A stretch of 64,000 bases of DNA, from assembly GCF_003815715.1 (NCBI RefSeq), contig NZ_CP033922.1:1054001-1118000 (forward strand), in the 5' to 3' direction. Within the stretch, counting starts at the first letter, position 1. Each line of letters begins with the position of its first letter. The notes beneath the pieces are model-generated. The model was not told the DNA's origin and searched no databases. It saw only the letters and a program-made list of their open reading frames with translations. The position numbers and the translations under genes are program-made. Positions 1-8,962 of the stretch are shown piece by piece. Source of the DNA: Chryseobacterium sp. G0162. GTDB taxonomy: Bacteria; Bacteroidota; Bacteroidia; Flavobacteriales; Weeksellaceae.

Positions 1-164
1 AGCCCCTGATTGATTCTTGTCTGCTGAAATACAATTTCGCAGATCCAAATTTTATACGGATCTTTTGTCTGTCTGAAAGGCAGATCTCTCGCATTATTCC
101 GATACCATTCCAAAAGCCTGTTTCCTACATGAAGAAATTCTGAGGCTGCAATATTCTTTTCCAA
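1..164 (-). CDS. mutY: A/G-specific adenine glycosylase, N-terminal part (runs off the window)
   Basis: Translating the minus strand gives an open frame through base 1 containing LLEWYRNNARDLPFR, then DPYKIWICEIVFQQTRINQG. This is the hallmark start of MutY (L-x-WY, R-x-LP, DPY-x-IW-x-EI-x-QQT). MutY removes adenine mispaired with 8-oxoguanine in base-excision repair. Only about 54 codons are present; the helix-hairpin-helix, catalytic Asp and FeS cluster lie outside. There is no ATG upstream of the conserved region: the frame is closed by TAA at 177-179, so the start is probably TTG at 162-164 (MEKN...), with ATT at 174-176 the only other option. A TAnnTTTG promoter lies about 65 bases upstream. 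Confidence 0.85.
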   Translation of the reverse strand, partial: MEKNIAASEFLHVGNRLLEWYRNNARDLPFRQTKDPYKIWICEIVFQQTRINQG

Positions 165-227
165 AAACCAATCAATTTAAGTCGCTGAAGAGGTTTTGTC
201 TCTTCGCCCTGTATCATTTCAGGAACG

Positions 228-255
228 CAAAGATAGGTTTATTTTATTTTTTCAA
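228..255 (-). promoter_or_regulatory. Probable mutY promoter
   Basis: On the minus strand TATCTTTG (228-235) matches the Bacteroidota -7 element TAnnTTTG, and a TTG (253-255) lies 17 bases upstream of it, slightly closer than the usual 19-21. It points at mutY. The rest of 165-320 is AT-rich and shows no gene. Confidence 0.5.
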
Positions 256-320
256 ATTCTATCTAATTTTTTAATTTCTATTCTTTATTTATTAAGTTGT
301 ATCGTAACAATGAATCTTGC

Positions 321-788
321 TTATTTTTTCTTCACAGAATATACAGAAGCTCCTCTTAACCACTGGTATTTCAGGTTTCTGTCCTTCGCGATAAAACGAT
401 AACCATCCAATTTTTTCAGGTACAGATACATGGAATCTTCTTTCAGCTTTAGCTTGTGAGGAGACAAGAACATCATTGGCATATCCAGCACAGAATCTCT
501 TACTGTTTTTAAAACTTTTCCTGATTTTACTTTATAGAGAAAAAATGGTTTTCCACGGCCCTTTGAACTGTCCGCTAACTTAACTTCCGAACTTGCTAAA
601 ACCAGTTCACTACCATCAAAACATTCTTCCTCATCCATAATATAAGCTTTCCCTTCCTGACGTTCGGCTGCAAAAAGGTCATCTTCATATTGATCAGGAC
701 TCTGATATTTTTTTTCACAACTTGCTAATACTGCCATTAATAGTATAGGCATACCGATGGCCAGTTTAATATTCATTTTAATATTCAT
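321..788 (-). CDS. Small lipoprotein downstream of the T6SS sheath genes
   Basis: 155 aa. It begins with a lipoprotein signal peptide: hydrophobic LAIGMPILLMAVLASC with the lipobox LASC (Cys about residue 24), then a charged mature part with no domain I recognise. The gene follows tssC on the same strand, but a hairpin terminator sits between them. Subtype iii T6SS loci encode a lipoprotein (TssQ) of about this size, so it may be TssQ or an equivalent outer-membrane or periplasmic factor. That is inference from position and size only. MNIK occurs twice at the N-terminus, so the start could be residue 1 or residue 5. Confidence 0.6.
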   Translation of the reverse strand: MNIKMNIKLAIGMPILLMAVLASCEKKYQSPDQYEDDLFAAERQEGKAYIMDEEECFDGSELVLASSEVKLADSSKGRGKPFFLYKVKSGKVLKTVRDSVLDMPMMFLSPHKLKLKEDSMYLYLKKLDGYRFIAKDRNLKYQWLRGASVYSVKKK

Positions 789-800
789 AGGTATTGGTAG

Positions 801-835
801 AAAAAAACCGATGTAAAAAATGCATCGGTTTTTAT
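801..835 (-). terminator. Hairpin terminator after tssC
   Basis: ACCGATG (807-813) pairs with CATCGGT (823-829). There is an A-run on the left and a T-run on the right, so it can act in both directions. For the leftward genes it lies between tssC and the lipoprotein gene. Confidence 0.7.
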
Positions 836-853
836 ATTAAAAATAAGGTGTTA

Positions 854-2218
854 TTATTCCTGAGCGTATTCTGCATCCCATTCGTTACCATCATCTCCTT
901 TGTGTCCGTCAAGTTTAATAACGAAACTTTTTGTAGGGAAATAAGGGGTCATACGGATATCAAGCCATACTCTGTCTTTGTTTACTCTATCCTGTTCGAA
1001 ACGAACGATCTTGAATTTCTCAATCAATTTGTCCGGTCCTTTGATATTATCAAGGAATGTTACAATTTGTCTTCTCAAATCGTCTTCGTTTTTAGCATTC
1101 CAGTTTTCGAAGGCTCTTCTGTTCAGGAAGTCCAGTAATACCTTTGTTACATAGTCGAATACACGAACTACAGAATAGGTTTGAAGACCAATGTTGTCTC
1201 CTGTAAATAATGTCTTCGCAGAGAAAGCCATGATTTTACCATATTCGTTAACCATTGGTACAAGACCCATTTTTTCCAACTGAGAAATTTCACTTTTCTT
1301 CAATTCGAATTTTACAGCGTCTACCTCGTTGATATTACCATGTTTTTTACCTGCTGCTACCTGAGACATCAGGGTTTTGTGAATTTTTCCTGCTAATGAA
1401 GTGGAAGGAGGAAGTTCCACGTTTTCTTCTTCTCCTACTTCTTCTGCTTTTCCACGTCCTACCAACCAGTTACACGTCATAATAACGTTACTTCTGTGAA
1501 GTTCACCACCTGTAAGATTCGCAGAATGGAATAGGTCTACTACATCATCCGGCTTGTCAAGATTAGCAAAGTCTGTAACCATCATTACTTTGTTTTCGTT
1601 ACAGATTTTAGCCCACTTTTCAATAACTTTATTTGATCCTAAATATCCAGGGATAGCAAGGATTGAGTAGTTATCTCTAAGGTCCAAACGGTCATAGTAA
1701 TTTTTAAATTCTTCAGAAATGGCATCAATGAATAAAGGATTGTCTAAGTCTGAAACCTGATCCAGGCTTGCATTAACAATACTTACATTATCCACTTTAT
1801 CCAATTCTGTATTTTTGTAGAATTGAGCTACAGTTCTATAGTTAGTTTCTAACAAACGAACGGCATCTAATGTACTTTTTAAGTTTTTCTTTAAATTTTG
1901 ATCAGCTTGTTGTGCTTTGGTTTTGCACGTATCTGCCATTTTATCTGCCGATTCGCTACCTTCTAAAAGGCTTACCCAAAGATTGATCTTCTGAAGAAGC
2001 TCTTTTCTTTCTTCTGCTTTATTGCCATCGTTAAGAAAGATTTCTTTCCTTGCTTTTCTTGTTGGGTTCATATTGGCGATACCGTCTACAACGGATTCAA
2101 CAAAGCCAAAACCTCCCATTTTATTGAGTTCCGCAAGCGGGTTACCTTTCGGCTGACCTGAGTGTTGCTGCTGCTGTCCCTGCTGCTGGCTTTCTTGCGC
2201 CTGTAATTTGCTATCCAT
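854..2218 (-). CDS. tssC: T6SS contractile sheath large subunit TssC (subtype iii)
   Basis: 454 aa. TssC (VipB) with TssB forms the contractile sheath around the Hcp tube in the cytoplasm. The sequence has the Bacteroidota-type TssC layout: a glutamine-rich N-terminal tail (QAQESQQQGQQQQ), the NPTRKARKEIFL segment, LETNYRTVAQFY near residue 130, SILAIPGYLGS near 195 and the C-terminal DRVWLDIRMTPYFPTKSFVIKL strand region. About 450 aa is normal for the family. TssB lies 20 bp upstream on the same strand, so the two are surely co-transcribed. No other T6SS core gene (hcp, vgrG, clpV, tssK) is visible near it. Confidence 0.9.
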   Translation of the reverse strand: MDSKLQAQESQQQGQQQQHSGQPKGNPLAELNKMGGFGFVESVVDGIANMNPTRKARKEIFLNDGNKAEERKELLQKINLWVSLLEGSESADKMADTCKTKAQQADQNLKKNLKSTLDAVRLLETNYRTVAQFYKNTELDKVDNVSIVNASLDQVSDLDNPLFIDAISEEFKNYYDRLDLRDNYSILAIPGYLGSNKVIEKWAKICNENKVMMVTDFANLDKPDDVVDLFHSANLTGGELHRSNVIMTCNWLVGRGKAEEVGEEENVELPPSTSLAGKIHKTLMSQVAAGKKHGNINEVDAVKFELKKSEISQLEKMGLVPMVNEYGKIMAFSAKTLFTGDNIGLQTYSVVRVFDYVTKVLLDFLNRRAFENWNAKNEDDLRRQIVTFLDNIKGPDKLIEKFKIVRFEQDRVNKDRVWLDIRMTPYFPTKSFVIKLDGHKGDDGNEWDAEYAQE

Positions 2219-2238
2219 GATTTAATGTAAGTCTTTAA

Positions 2239-2685
2239 TTATTTTTCAAGTTCTTGTGCTACATCCTTCAATACTTCGATGAACGCCGCTCTAGTTTGGT
2301 CGTTCTCTAACATATTACGAAGAATTTTATTGGTTTTTAACTGACGTACAATTTTATTGTACTGCTCCTGCTCCATGCTCAGCTGCTGAAGATAGTCAGA
2401 TTTCTGAGTAAGGCTTTTAGGAGTAAAGTCTCCAAGATTCTGAAAACGGAATTCTTCATCAACCACTCCTCCATCTTCTGTTTCGTGTTGTACTGCCACA
2501 GAAGGCTGAAAATGTTTGAAGACATCTTCCACAGTTTTTAATCCTGTTACAATTTCAGGGGTATAAGATTCGTCTGTTGTAAGCTGGCTTACTATCAGTG
2601 ATTTATTTTCCTGTATTTCCTGAATAGCTTCATTAGCGTCTACTTTTACCTCGTTTCCGCCAACACCATAATTAAACATTGCCAT
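2239..2685 (-). CDS. tssB: T6SS contractile sheath small subunit TssB (subtype iii)
   Basis: 148 aa. TssB (VipA) pairs with TssC in the sheath protomer. Seen: the N-terminal GVGGNEVKVDANEAIQEI, the LKTVEDVFKHFQPSV segment, and the helical C-terminal half with NLGDFTPKSL and SDYLQQLSMEQEQYNKIVRQLK, matching the small sheath subunits of Bacteroidota. It is the first gene of the tssB-tssC pair, with 20 bp between them. The promoter should lie in the AT-rich region 2700-2860, but I could not assign a clear -7 element. Confidence 0.88.
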   Translation of the reverse strand: MAMFNYGVGGNEVKVDANEAIQEIQENKSLIVSQLTTDESYTPEIVTGLKTVEDVFKHFQPSVAVQHETEDGGVVDEEFRFQNLGDFTPKSLTQKSDYLQQLSMEQEQYNKIVRQLKTNKILRNMLENDQTRAAFIEVLKDVAQELEK

Positions 2686-2864
2686 ATTATTATTATTTTG
2701 AGATTTACTATTTGGTTTTGGATCTGTCTTTGAGTAATTTACAAATTATTCTAATATACTACTAATCCAAAGTTTAAATTTAAAAAAAAACTGTAACATA
2801 CAAAATTTTTCTTAAATTATTTAATTTTATCTACGCTTATTTAGCATAAAATCACAATCTTACA

Positions 2865-2957
2865 ATGTCACTAAGCTATGAAAAAATTAATAAACTTAAG
2901 CAACAAGAATTAGAAATTAATATTATCCGACAAGAGGTTGGAAGTTGTGCATGCTAA
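2865..2957 (+). CDS. Possible truncated RiPP-type precursor peptide (30 aa)
   Basis: ATG at 2865 opens a 30-codon frame: a charged leader with INKLKQQELEINIIRQEVG, then SCAC and a TAA stop. It recalls Bacteroidota natural-product precursors whose Lys/Glu-rich leader (LxxxELE...) ends in Gly-rich sequence and then a Cys-rich core. Here the core stops after CAC. No modification enzyme is visible nearby. It could be a decayed gene or chance; it is too short for statistical support. Confidence 0.3.
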   Translation: MSLSYEKINKLKQQELEINIIRQEVGSCAC

Positions 2958-2973
2958 GGTTTAAAACGTTGAC

Positions 2974-3053
2974 ATGCATAGAAAACAAAAAAATTAATAA
3001 TACTGCTTTCAGTTTTGTTTTTAGTTTCAATCCCCCCTTTTTCGGCTTTCTGA
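2974..3053 (+). pseudogene. Remnant of a secreted-protein gene (signal peptide with frameshift)
   Basis: ATG at 2974 reads MHRKQK and hits a stop. Shifting by one base in the A7 run (2987-2993) gives KKLIILLSVLFLVSIPPFSAF, a convincing signal peptide, which ends at TGA 3051-3053. No mature protein follows. It reads as the 5' stub of a lost secreted or transporter protein. The remainder of the 471-bp gap between tssB and the gene at 3157 is AT-rich and must hold the divergent promoters. Confidence 0.3.
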
Positions 3054-3156
3054 TATCATCAAAAACGAAATATCTTATCCCGAACTTAAATTAAAATAAG
3101 AATTTCTGCAACCTGAAGAAAAAATATTCTTTATATTTAAATAAAGAAAACAGAAT

Positions 3157-4203
3157 ATGAAAGATGTAAAGATCGCGTTTAGGAAACCCATATATCCTGT
3201 TTCAGAAGCATTAGAACAGTATCTGGAAAAACATAACAGAACTACCAAAATTAAGTTTCTGTATGAAGACCTGCTAAGATTCACAGATAGTGTGAATATT
3301 CTGGATAAAGAAGGCAAAGATACTTTATGGCTCGGAGTAATGTATCCTGAATATGAGTTTAAAGAAATAGAGGCTAATTTAAATAAAATTTATACTCTTC
3401 TTCATTCTGACGGAGATGAAGCCACTTTGCCTTATCTTACAGTAGATACCATTGATTTTTGTACGTTTGGAAATTCTAAACCTTTTCGAATTCGGGTAAG
3501 AAATATTCTGAACGATAATTATACTAATTTTTATATCAAACAGGCGGATGCTTCACGGATATATGGACTGGAACTTGAAGATCTTCTTTCTCCCAACCGG
3601 ATTAATTTTCTGATTTATAAAAACACTCTGATTGAAGAACATATTCTAGGAATTCCCGGAGATGTATTTATTCAAAAACACATGTCCAGCTGCACAGAGC
3701 AAGAAAAGGCACAAATTTCCAAAGAATTTGTAAAGTTCAATGAACGCTGTCTCATTGGGCTTCTGGGTGACATGCGCTCGTATAATTATGTTATTATTCC
3801 TATCCACGATTTTGATCAGGTTATTTACAGAATTCGCCCCATTGATTTTGATCAGCAAAGTTATGAAGGAAACCTAAAAGTGTATCTTCCCCAATATTTC
3901 AAAGAAAATAACCCGATGGTTACTATGGTAATGGAAAAGCTAAAGCCTAATTCTATAGAACAATATCGTAAAGAAGTACGTTCACAAATTGTAAAAAGAG
4001 TGACCAGCAGCAAAAACAGATTTGATGAACTCATTTCTATTATGAAAAAAGAAAATATTGCGCCGGAAGCCAATGTTACAGAGCTTAAAACGGCTTTGCG
4101 AAAGCTTACCTACGATGTCAATTTCAAGTATTGTAAAACCATGGGAGACATTATAGAAACCGGAATAAAGTTTGTTATCCGGAATTATAAGAAAGCCTAT
4201 TAA
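3157..4203 (+). CDS. Conserved protein of unknown function, possibly kinase-like
   Basis: 348 aa, soluble, no signal peptide or membrane segment. I do not recognise a named family. The middle holds a segment (about residues 195-235) with LLGDMRSYNYVIIP followed by YRIRPIDFDQQSY, which loosely resembles the catalytic-loop and metal-binding (DFD) arrangement of aminoglycoside/HipA-like kinase folds. This is a pattern impression only. It diverges from tssB across a 471-bp gap and ends in a strong terminator, so it is a single-gene transcript. Its neighbour could make it T6SS-associated, but nothing in the sequence shows that. Confidence 0.6.
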   Translation: MKDVKIAFRKPIYPVSEALEQYLEKHNRTTKIKFLYEDLLRFTDSVNILDKEGKDTLWLGVMYPEYEFKEIEANLNKIYTLLHSDGDEATLPYLTVDTIDFCTFGNSKPFRIRVRNILNDNYTNFYIKQADASRIYGLELEDLLSPNRINFLIYKNTLIEEHILGIPGDVFIQKHMSSCTEQEKAQISKEFVKFNERCLIGLLGDMRSYNYVIIPIHDFDQVIYRIRPIDFDQQSYEGNLKVYLPQYFKENNPMVTMVMEKLKPNSIEQYRKEVRSQIVKRVTSSKNRFDELISIMKKENIAPEANVTELKTALRKLTYDVNFKYCKTMGDIIETGIKFVIRNYKKAY

Positions 4204-4207
4204 AAAG

Positions 4208-4245
4208 AGAATCCATCTCACATTGAATGAGATGGATTCTTTCTT
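4208..4245 (+). terminator. Strong hairpin terminator
   Basis: A perfect 13-bp stem, AGAATCCATCTCA (4208-4220) with TGAGATGGATTCT (4228-4240), followed by TTCTTTTCT. It separates the convergent genes 3157-4203 and 4268-6364. Confidence 0.85.
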
Positions 4246-4267
4246 TTCTAACAATTTTTTGGTACTC

Positions 4268-6364
4268 TTACCAAATTTTTATTCTGTCTTCAGGAGCTTT
4301 ATACATTTTATCCCCCGATTTGATATCAAATGCTTTAATAAATGAGTCCTGATTCACCAATGGACCGAAAGCTCTGTACATTCCCGGAGAGTGCGGATCT
4401 GTTTTCACCTGGTTAATCATATATTCATTGGTTGCTTTTGTTCTCCAAACAGTTGCCCAGCTCATAAAGAATCTCTGATCCTGAGTGAATCCGCTGATCT
4501 TTCCTGGGTTTCCTTTATCTTTAAGGTACATCTGAAGAGCGTCGTAAGCTACTGCTACTCCACCTAAGTCACCAATATTTTCTCCACTTGTAAATTTACC
4601 ATTTACAAAACTTCCTTTTACAGGCTCATAAGAACTGTACTGAGCTGCTAACTGAGCTACTTTTGCATCAAAGTTCTTACGGTCAGCATCAGTCCACCAG
4701 TTGTTAAGGTTTCCATCTCCATCGAAACGGGAACCACTGTCATCAAAACCGTGAGAGATCTCGTGACCGATTACCGCTCCAATTCCACCGAAGTTTACAG
4801 CAGCATCTGCTTTAGGATTGTAGAAAGGCGGCTGAAGAATTGCTGCCGGGAATACGATTTCGTTGTTTGATCCGCTATAGTAAGCATTTACCGTTTGCGG
4901 AGACATTCCCCATTCAGCCTTATCAACCGGTTTTCCTACCTTATCAAGGTTTCTCTGGTACTGCCATGCAGATACATTTTGTAAGTTAGCATACAATGAC
5001 CCGCCTTGTTTTGGAGATTCCACTTTTAACTGGCTATAATCTTTCCATTTATCCGGATAAGCAATCTTTACTGTAAACTTGGATAGTTTTTCCTGAGCCT
5101 TTACTTTTGTTTCAGGAGACATCCAATCGATATTTGCAATATGGGTTTTAAATGATTTTAAAAGATAATCAATATAAGTTTCCATTTGTTGTTTGGCTTC
5201 CGGAGTAAAGTATTTCTCTACATATAATTTACCGAATGCTTCTCCCAGAACACCATTCACAAGGGTTAGCCCTCTTTTGTTCATAGGTCGTTGTTCTTTT
5301 TGCCCCTGTAAATCTTTTGCATAGAAATCAAATCTGATCTGCTCAAGATTTTCATCAAGGTTACTGGCATTACCATTAATCAGATGATATTTCAGATAGT
5401 CTTTTAATAAAGGAAGGTTTTTCTGCGTGATGAACTGATCCATGTTCTGGTAGTATTTCAGTTCTCCGATGATTACCCTGTCAGTATTTACTCCTGCATC
5501 TTTAAGGTATTTTGCAAGATCAACATTTTTCACTACTCCTGCTAACTCAGAAACGTTTTTAGGGTTGTATCTTAAATTAGCATCTCTGTTCTGCTCTAAT
5601 GTCAACAAGTAGTTCGCCAGTTGCTTTTCAAAATCCACTACATTCTGTGCAGCCTGAGTAGAATTTTTATAGCCTAAAACCCCGAACAACTTTCCAACAT
5701 ACGCCTGATATTGCCCTAAAGTTTTAGTATTGGCCTCGTTTACTTTCTGATAATAATCTCTTCCTAGACCAAGATCCGGACCTCCCAGATATACTGCATT
5801 CATCTTAGAGTTTTTCATATCTGCTCCTGCTCTCCATCCATAGAAAGAATTATCTCCTAATTTGGTAGCTTCTAAAAGATACTTTTGAAGATCATTTAGA
5901 TTTTTAATCGCATCAATTTTTGTAAGATCTGCTTTGATTGGGCTTAATCCATCAGCATTTCTTTTCGCAGTATCCATAAAGGAAGCATAAAGACTTTGGA
6001 TTTTCTGTCCTTCAGAACCGGCAGGATAAGTTTCGGTAAGGATCTTATTTAAAATATCCAATGAAGCGTCATCCACATTTTCTCTCAACGCATTGAAAGA
6101 TCCCCAATTGGCTTTATCTGAAGGAATCTGAGTAGTTTTCACCCAATTTCCGTTCACATAGCTAAAAAAGTCATCCTGTGGACGGACACCTGTATCCATA
6201 TAAGATAAATTGATCCCTTCCTCTTTTACTTCTTCTTTTGCCGGCGTTGCAACGGTTGCTGTAGCCTCTGTTTTTGTATCTGTCCCTGCAGTTTTTGCAG
6301 CACCACACGAATTTAGCAATACTATACCCGAAAAGGCAAGTATACCAATATTTAGCTTTTTCAT
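4268..6364 (-). CDS. M13 family metalloendopeptidase, lipoprotein (copy 1)
   Basis: 698 aa zinc peptidase of the neprilysin/PepO family, which cleaves oligopeptides outside the cytoplasm. The zinc motif HEISH has its first His at residue 534, followed by GFDD; ENIGDLGG about 60 residues later supplies the third ligand (ENxxD), and the C-terminus has the family's DPHSPGMYR and APEDRIKIW. NAYY near residue 490 is the substrate-binding motif. The signal peptide ends in the lipobox LNSC, so it should be membrane-anchored. A close paralogue follows at 6651-8708 on the same strand, with 286 bp and a terminator between. Two-domain length is normal for M13. Confidence 0.92.
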   Translation of the reverse strand: MKKLNIGILAFSGIVLLNSCGAAKTAGTDTKTEATATVATPAKEEVKEEGINLSYMDTGVRPQDDFFSYVNGNWVKTTQIPSDKANWGSFNALRENVDDASLDILNKILTETYPAGSEGQKIQSLYASFMDTAKRNADGLSPIKADLTKIDAIKNLNDLQKYLLEATKLGDNSFYGWRAGADMKNSKMNAVYLGGPDLGLGRDYYQKVNEANTKTLGQYQAYVGKLFGVLGYKNSTQAAQNVVDFEKQLANYLLTLEQNRDANLRYNPKNVSELAGVVKNVDLAKYLKDAGVNTDRVIIGELKYYQNMDQFITQKNLPLLKDYLKYHLINGNASNLDENLEQIRFDFYAKDLQGQKEQRPMNKRGLTLVNGVLGEAFGKLYVEKYFTPEAKQQMETYIDYLLKSFKTHIANIDWMSPETKVKAQEKLSKFTVKIAYPDKWKDYSQLKVESPKQGGSLYANLQNVSAWQYQRNLDKVGKPVDKAEWGMSPQTVNAYYSGSNNEIVFPAAILQPPFYNPKADAAVNFGGIGAVIGHEISHGFDDSGSRFDGDGNLNNWWTDADRKNFDAKVAQLAAQYSSYEPVKGSFVNGKFTSGENIGDLGGVAVAYDALQMYLKDKGNPGKISGFTQDQRFFMSWATVWRTKATNEYMINQVKTDPHSPGMYRAFGPLVNQDSFIKAFDIKSGDKMYKAPEDRIKIW

Positions 6365-6621
6365 TGAAGATAATTTTTGATTTTACACAAACTTATCAAA
6401 TATACGAACTTTAATGATATGTAATGAAGGATAACTGATAATTGATAAGAAAGTGGTAAGTTTTTGGGTTTGGTTTGGAGAAGAGATGTTGTGGAAATGT
6501 CAACTACCCTGTTAAAAATGCTTTAAATATTTGACACCCCTCCGAAAGAATGGGATTGTGGTTAAAATATTGTGTAAACTCCATTCTGTTATCTTATCCT
6601 ATGTTGTAAAAAAACAAAAAA

Positions 6622-6645
6622 ACCGCTCATTGCTGAGCGGTTTAT
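6622..6645 (-). terminator. Hairpin terminator after M13 copy 2
   Basis: ACCGCTCA (6622-6629) pairs with TGAGCGGT (6634-6641) around a TTGC loop. The A-run to its left forms the U-tract for leftward transcription from the gene at 6651-8708. Confidence 0.8.
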
Positions 6646-6650
6646 ATATT

Positions 6651-8708
6651 TTACCAGATTTTGATTCTGTCTTCCGGAGCTTTGTATAATTTGTCTCCTT
6701 TTTTCACATCAAATGCTTTGTAGAATGCATCAACATTGATTAGCGGACCGAAACTTCTGAAGTAACCCGGAGAGTGCGGATCTGTCTTCACTTGGTTGAC
6801 CATGTATTTTTCACTTGATAAAGTTCTCCAAACGGTTGCCCAGCTTAAGAAGAATCTCTGATCCTGAGTAAATCCACTGATCTTTCCTGGATTTCCTTTA
6901 TCTTTTAAGTACATTTGAAGAGCATCGTAAGCGATGTTTACTCCACCTAAGTCAGCAATGTTTTCACCGTTTGTGAAGGTTCCGTTTACGAATGTTCCTT
7001 TTACAGGTTCATATTTGTCATATTGAGCTGCAAGGGCTTTAGTCGCTTTTTCAAAGTTCGCCTTATCTTCCGGAGTCCACCAGTCTACAAGGTTACCATC
7101 TGCATCAAACTGAGCACCTGAATCATCGAATCCGTGGCTTATTTCGTGACCGATAACAGCTCCAATTCCTCCAAAATTTACTGCTGCATCAGCCTTAGGA
7201 TTGAAGAATGGCGGCTGAAGAATCGCTGCAGGGAATACGATTTCGTTATATACCGGGTTGTAATAAGCATTTACAGTCTGTGGCGTCATTCCCCATTCTG
7301 TTTTATCCACCGGTTTTCCGATTTTTGCTAAATCTTTATTGTATTGCCACTCCCCGATATTCTGAAGGTTTTTGTATAATGTACCTCCTTTCGACTCAGG
7401 AGTGATCTCCAGTTTTGAATAATCTTTCCATTTGTCCGGATAAGCAACTTTTACAGTGAATTTATTCAATTTCTGCATTGCTTTCTCCTTAGTAGTAGAA
7501 GACATCCAAGTCAGGTTATTGATGTGGAGTGTAAAGCTCTTCTTTAAGTAATCGATCAATTCCACCATCTGAGCTTTAGCTTCAGCCGGGAAGTATTTTT
7601 CAACATAGAGTTTACCGAAAGCTTCTCCTAAGTTTCTATTGATTAATTCGAAACCTCTTTTGTTTAGTGCTCTCTGCTCCTGCTGACCTCTTAAATATTT
7701 ACCAAAGAAAGCAAACTTCATATCTCCAAGTTTTTCACTCAGGTAAGAGGCACTTCCATTAATCATATGGAATTTCAGATAATCTTTAATGATTGGAAGA
7801 TTCTCAGCATTCACCAATTTATCAAAGTTCTTATAATATTCCAGTTCTCCGATAATTACCTTATCTGTATTTACTCCTACTTTTTTAAGGTAAGCCGGAA
7901 GATCTACCCCTTTTACTAACGCTGAAAGCTCAGCCATCGTTTTAGGATTATATTGAAGAGTATTATCACGACTTTGCTCGTTTGTTAAGAGCGTCTTTGC
8001 AATGCTTTTTTCGTAATTAACGATATTTTTTGCAGCTTCGTCAGCATTTTTGTATCCTAATTCCTTCAGCATAGAAGCTACATATTTCTGATATTCAGCA
8101 ATAGCTTCTGTATTTTTTTCATTTACTTTCTGATAATAGTCTCTCCCTAAACCAAGAGAAGCATCACCTAAGTAAACAGCATTCATATTAGAGTTCTTTA
8201 AGTCAGCATAGACTCCCCATCCGTAGAAAAGATTTTCACCTTCCTTCGTTACAGAAGTCAGATAGTTCTGAAGGTCAGCCATATTTTTGATCGCATCAAT
8301 TTTATTCAGATGGTCCTGAATAGGCTTAATTCCGTCAGCATTTCTCTTCTGCATATTCATGTAAGAAGCATATAGATCCTGAATCTTCTTCCCTTCACTT
8401 CCGTCAGTAAATTTATCTTTCAAAAGCGAGTTCAGGATGGTCATGGAATTGTTATCCGTATCCTCTCCTAATTTATTGAAGCTTCCCCAAGTTGGCTTAT
8501 CAGCTGGAATTTTAGCTGTTTTCATCCATGTTCCACTCACATAATTATAAAAATCATCTTGTGGACGCACTGAAGTATCCATTAAGCTAAGGTCTAAACC
8601 TTTATCCGTATTGTTTACTGCTACTTTAGCAGCTTTAGCTTGTGCACTCACTGTATTTTGAGAACAGATCCCTGCTATTAGAAACAAAGAAAGCGTTAGT
8701 TTTTTCAT
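6651..8708 (-). CDS. M13 family metalloendopeptidase, secreted (copy 2)
   Basis: 685 aa paralogue of the preceding M13 peptidase. It has the same landmarks: VRPQDDFYNYVSGTW near the N-terminus, NAYY, HEISHGFDD with the first zinc His at residue 521, ENIADLGG, and the DPHSPG and APEDRIKIW C-terminal motifs. Unlike copy 1, its signal peptide (LSLFLIAGICSQNTVSAQA) ends in an AQA-type signal peptidase I site without a lipobox Cys, so it is expected to be soluble in the periplasm or exported. Long identical stretches near the active site point to a tandem duplication followed by different anchoring. Confidence 0.92.
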   Translation of the reverse strand: MKKLTLSLFLIAGICSQNTVSAQAKAAKVAVNNTDKGLDLSLMDTSVRPQDDFYNYVSGTWMKTAKIPADKPTWGSFNKLGEDTDNNSMTILNSLLKDKFTDGSEGKKIQDLYASYMNMQKRNADGIKPIQDHLNKIDAIKNMADLQNYLTSVTKEGENLFYGWGVYADLKNSNMNAVYLGDASLGLGRDYYQKVNEKNTEAIAEYQKYVASMLKELGYKNADEAAKNIVNYEKSIAKTLLTNEQSRDNTLQYNPKTMAELSALVKGVDLPAYLKKVGVNTDKVIIGELEYYKNFDKLVNAENLPIIKDYLKFHMINGSASYLSEKLGDMKFAFFGKYLRGQQEQRALNKRGFELINRNLGEAFGKLYVEKYFPAEAKAQMVELIDYLKKSFTLHINNLTWMSSTTKEKAMQKLNKFTVKVAYPDKWKDYSKLEITPESKGGTLYKNLQNIGEWQYNKDLAKIGKPVDKTEWGMTPQTVNAYYNPVYNEIVFPAAILQPPFFNPKADAAVNFGGIGAVIGHEISHGFDDSGAQFDADGNLVDWWTPEDKANFEKATKALAAQYDKYEPVKGTFVNGTFTNGENIADLGGVNIAYDALQMYLKDKGNPGKISGFTQDQRFFLSWATVWRTLSSEKYMVNQVKTDPHSPGYFRSFGPLINVDAFYKAFDVKKGDKLYKAPEDRIKIW

Positions 8709-8962
8709 TATGATAACAATTTATACAATATGTATGATTTATTTCTTATTTGTTACTTTTTCATCAAATAAATTTAAACAAATAATATCAGAGCAGAATA
8801 AGAATTTATAAATTGGCAGGATGGAAGATGAAAGATGGAGATTATAAAAGTCACAAAAATGGCTATTGTACTCATTTTCTCCTTTTTAAAAAAGTCTATT
8901 GGAACTCTCAGTTAATACAACTAAAAGTAACTTCTAACCTCCCACTTTCTGCCTCCATTCTT

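Noticed and set aside
196..402. 68-aa plus-strand ORF
   Set aside because: It overlaps the lipoprotein gene on the other strand, is rich in Phe/Leu/Ser from AT-rich DNA and has no family resemblance; it also covers the mutY promoter.
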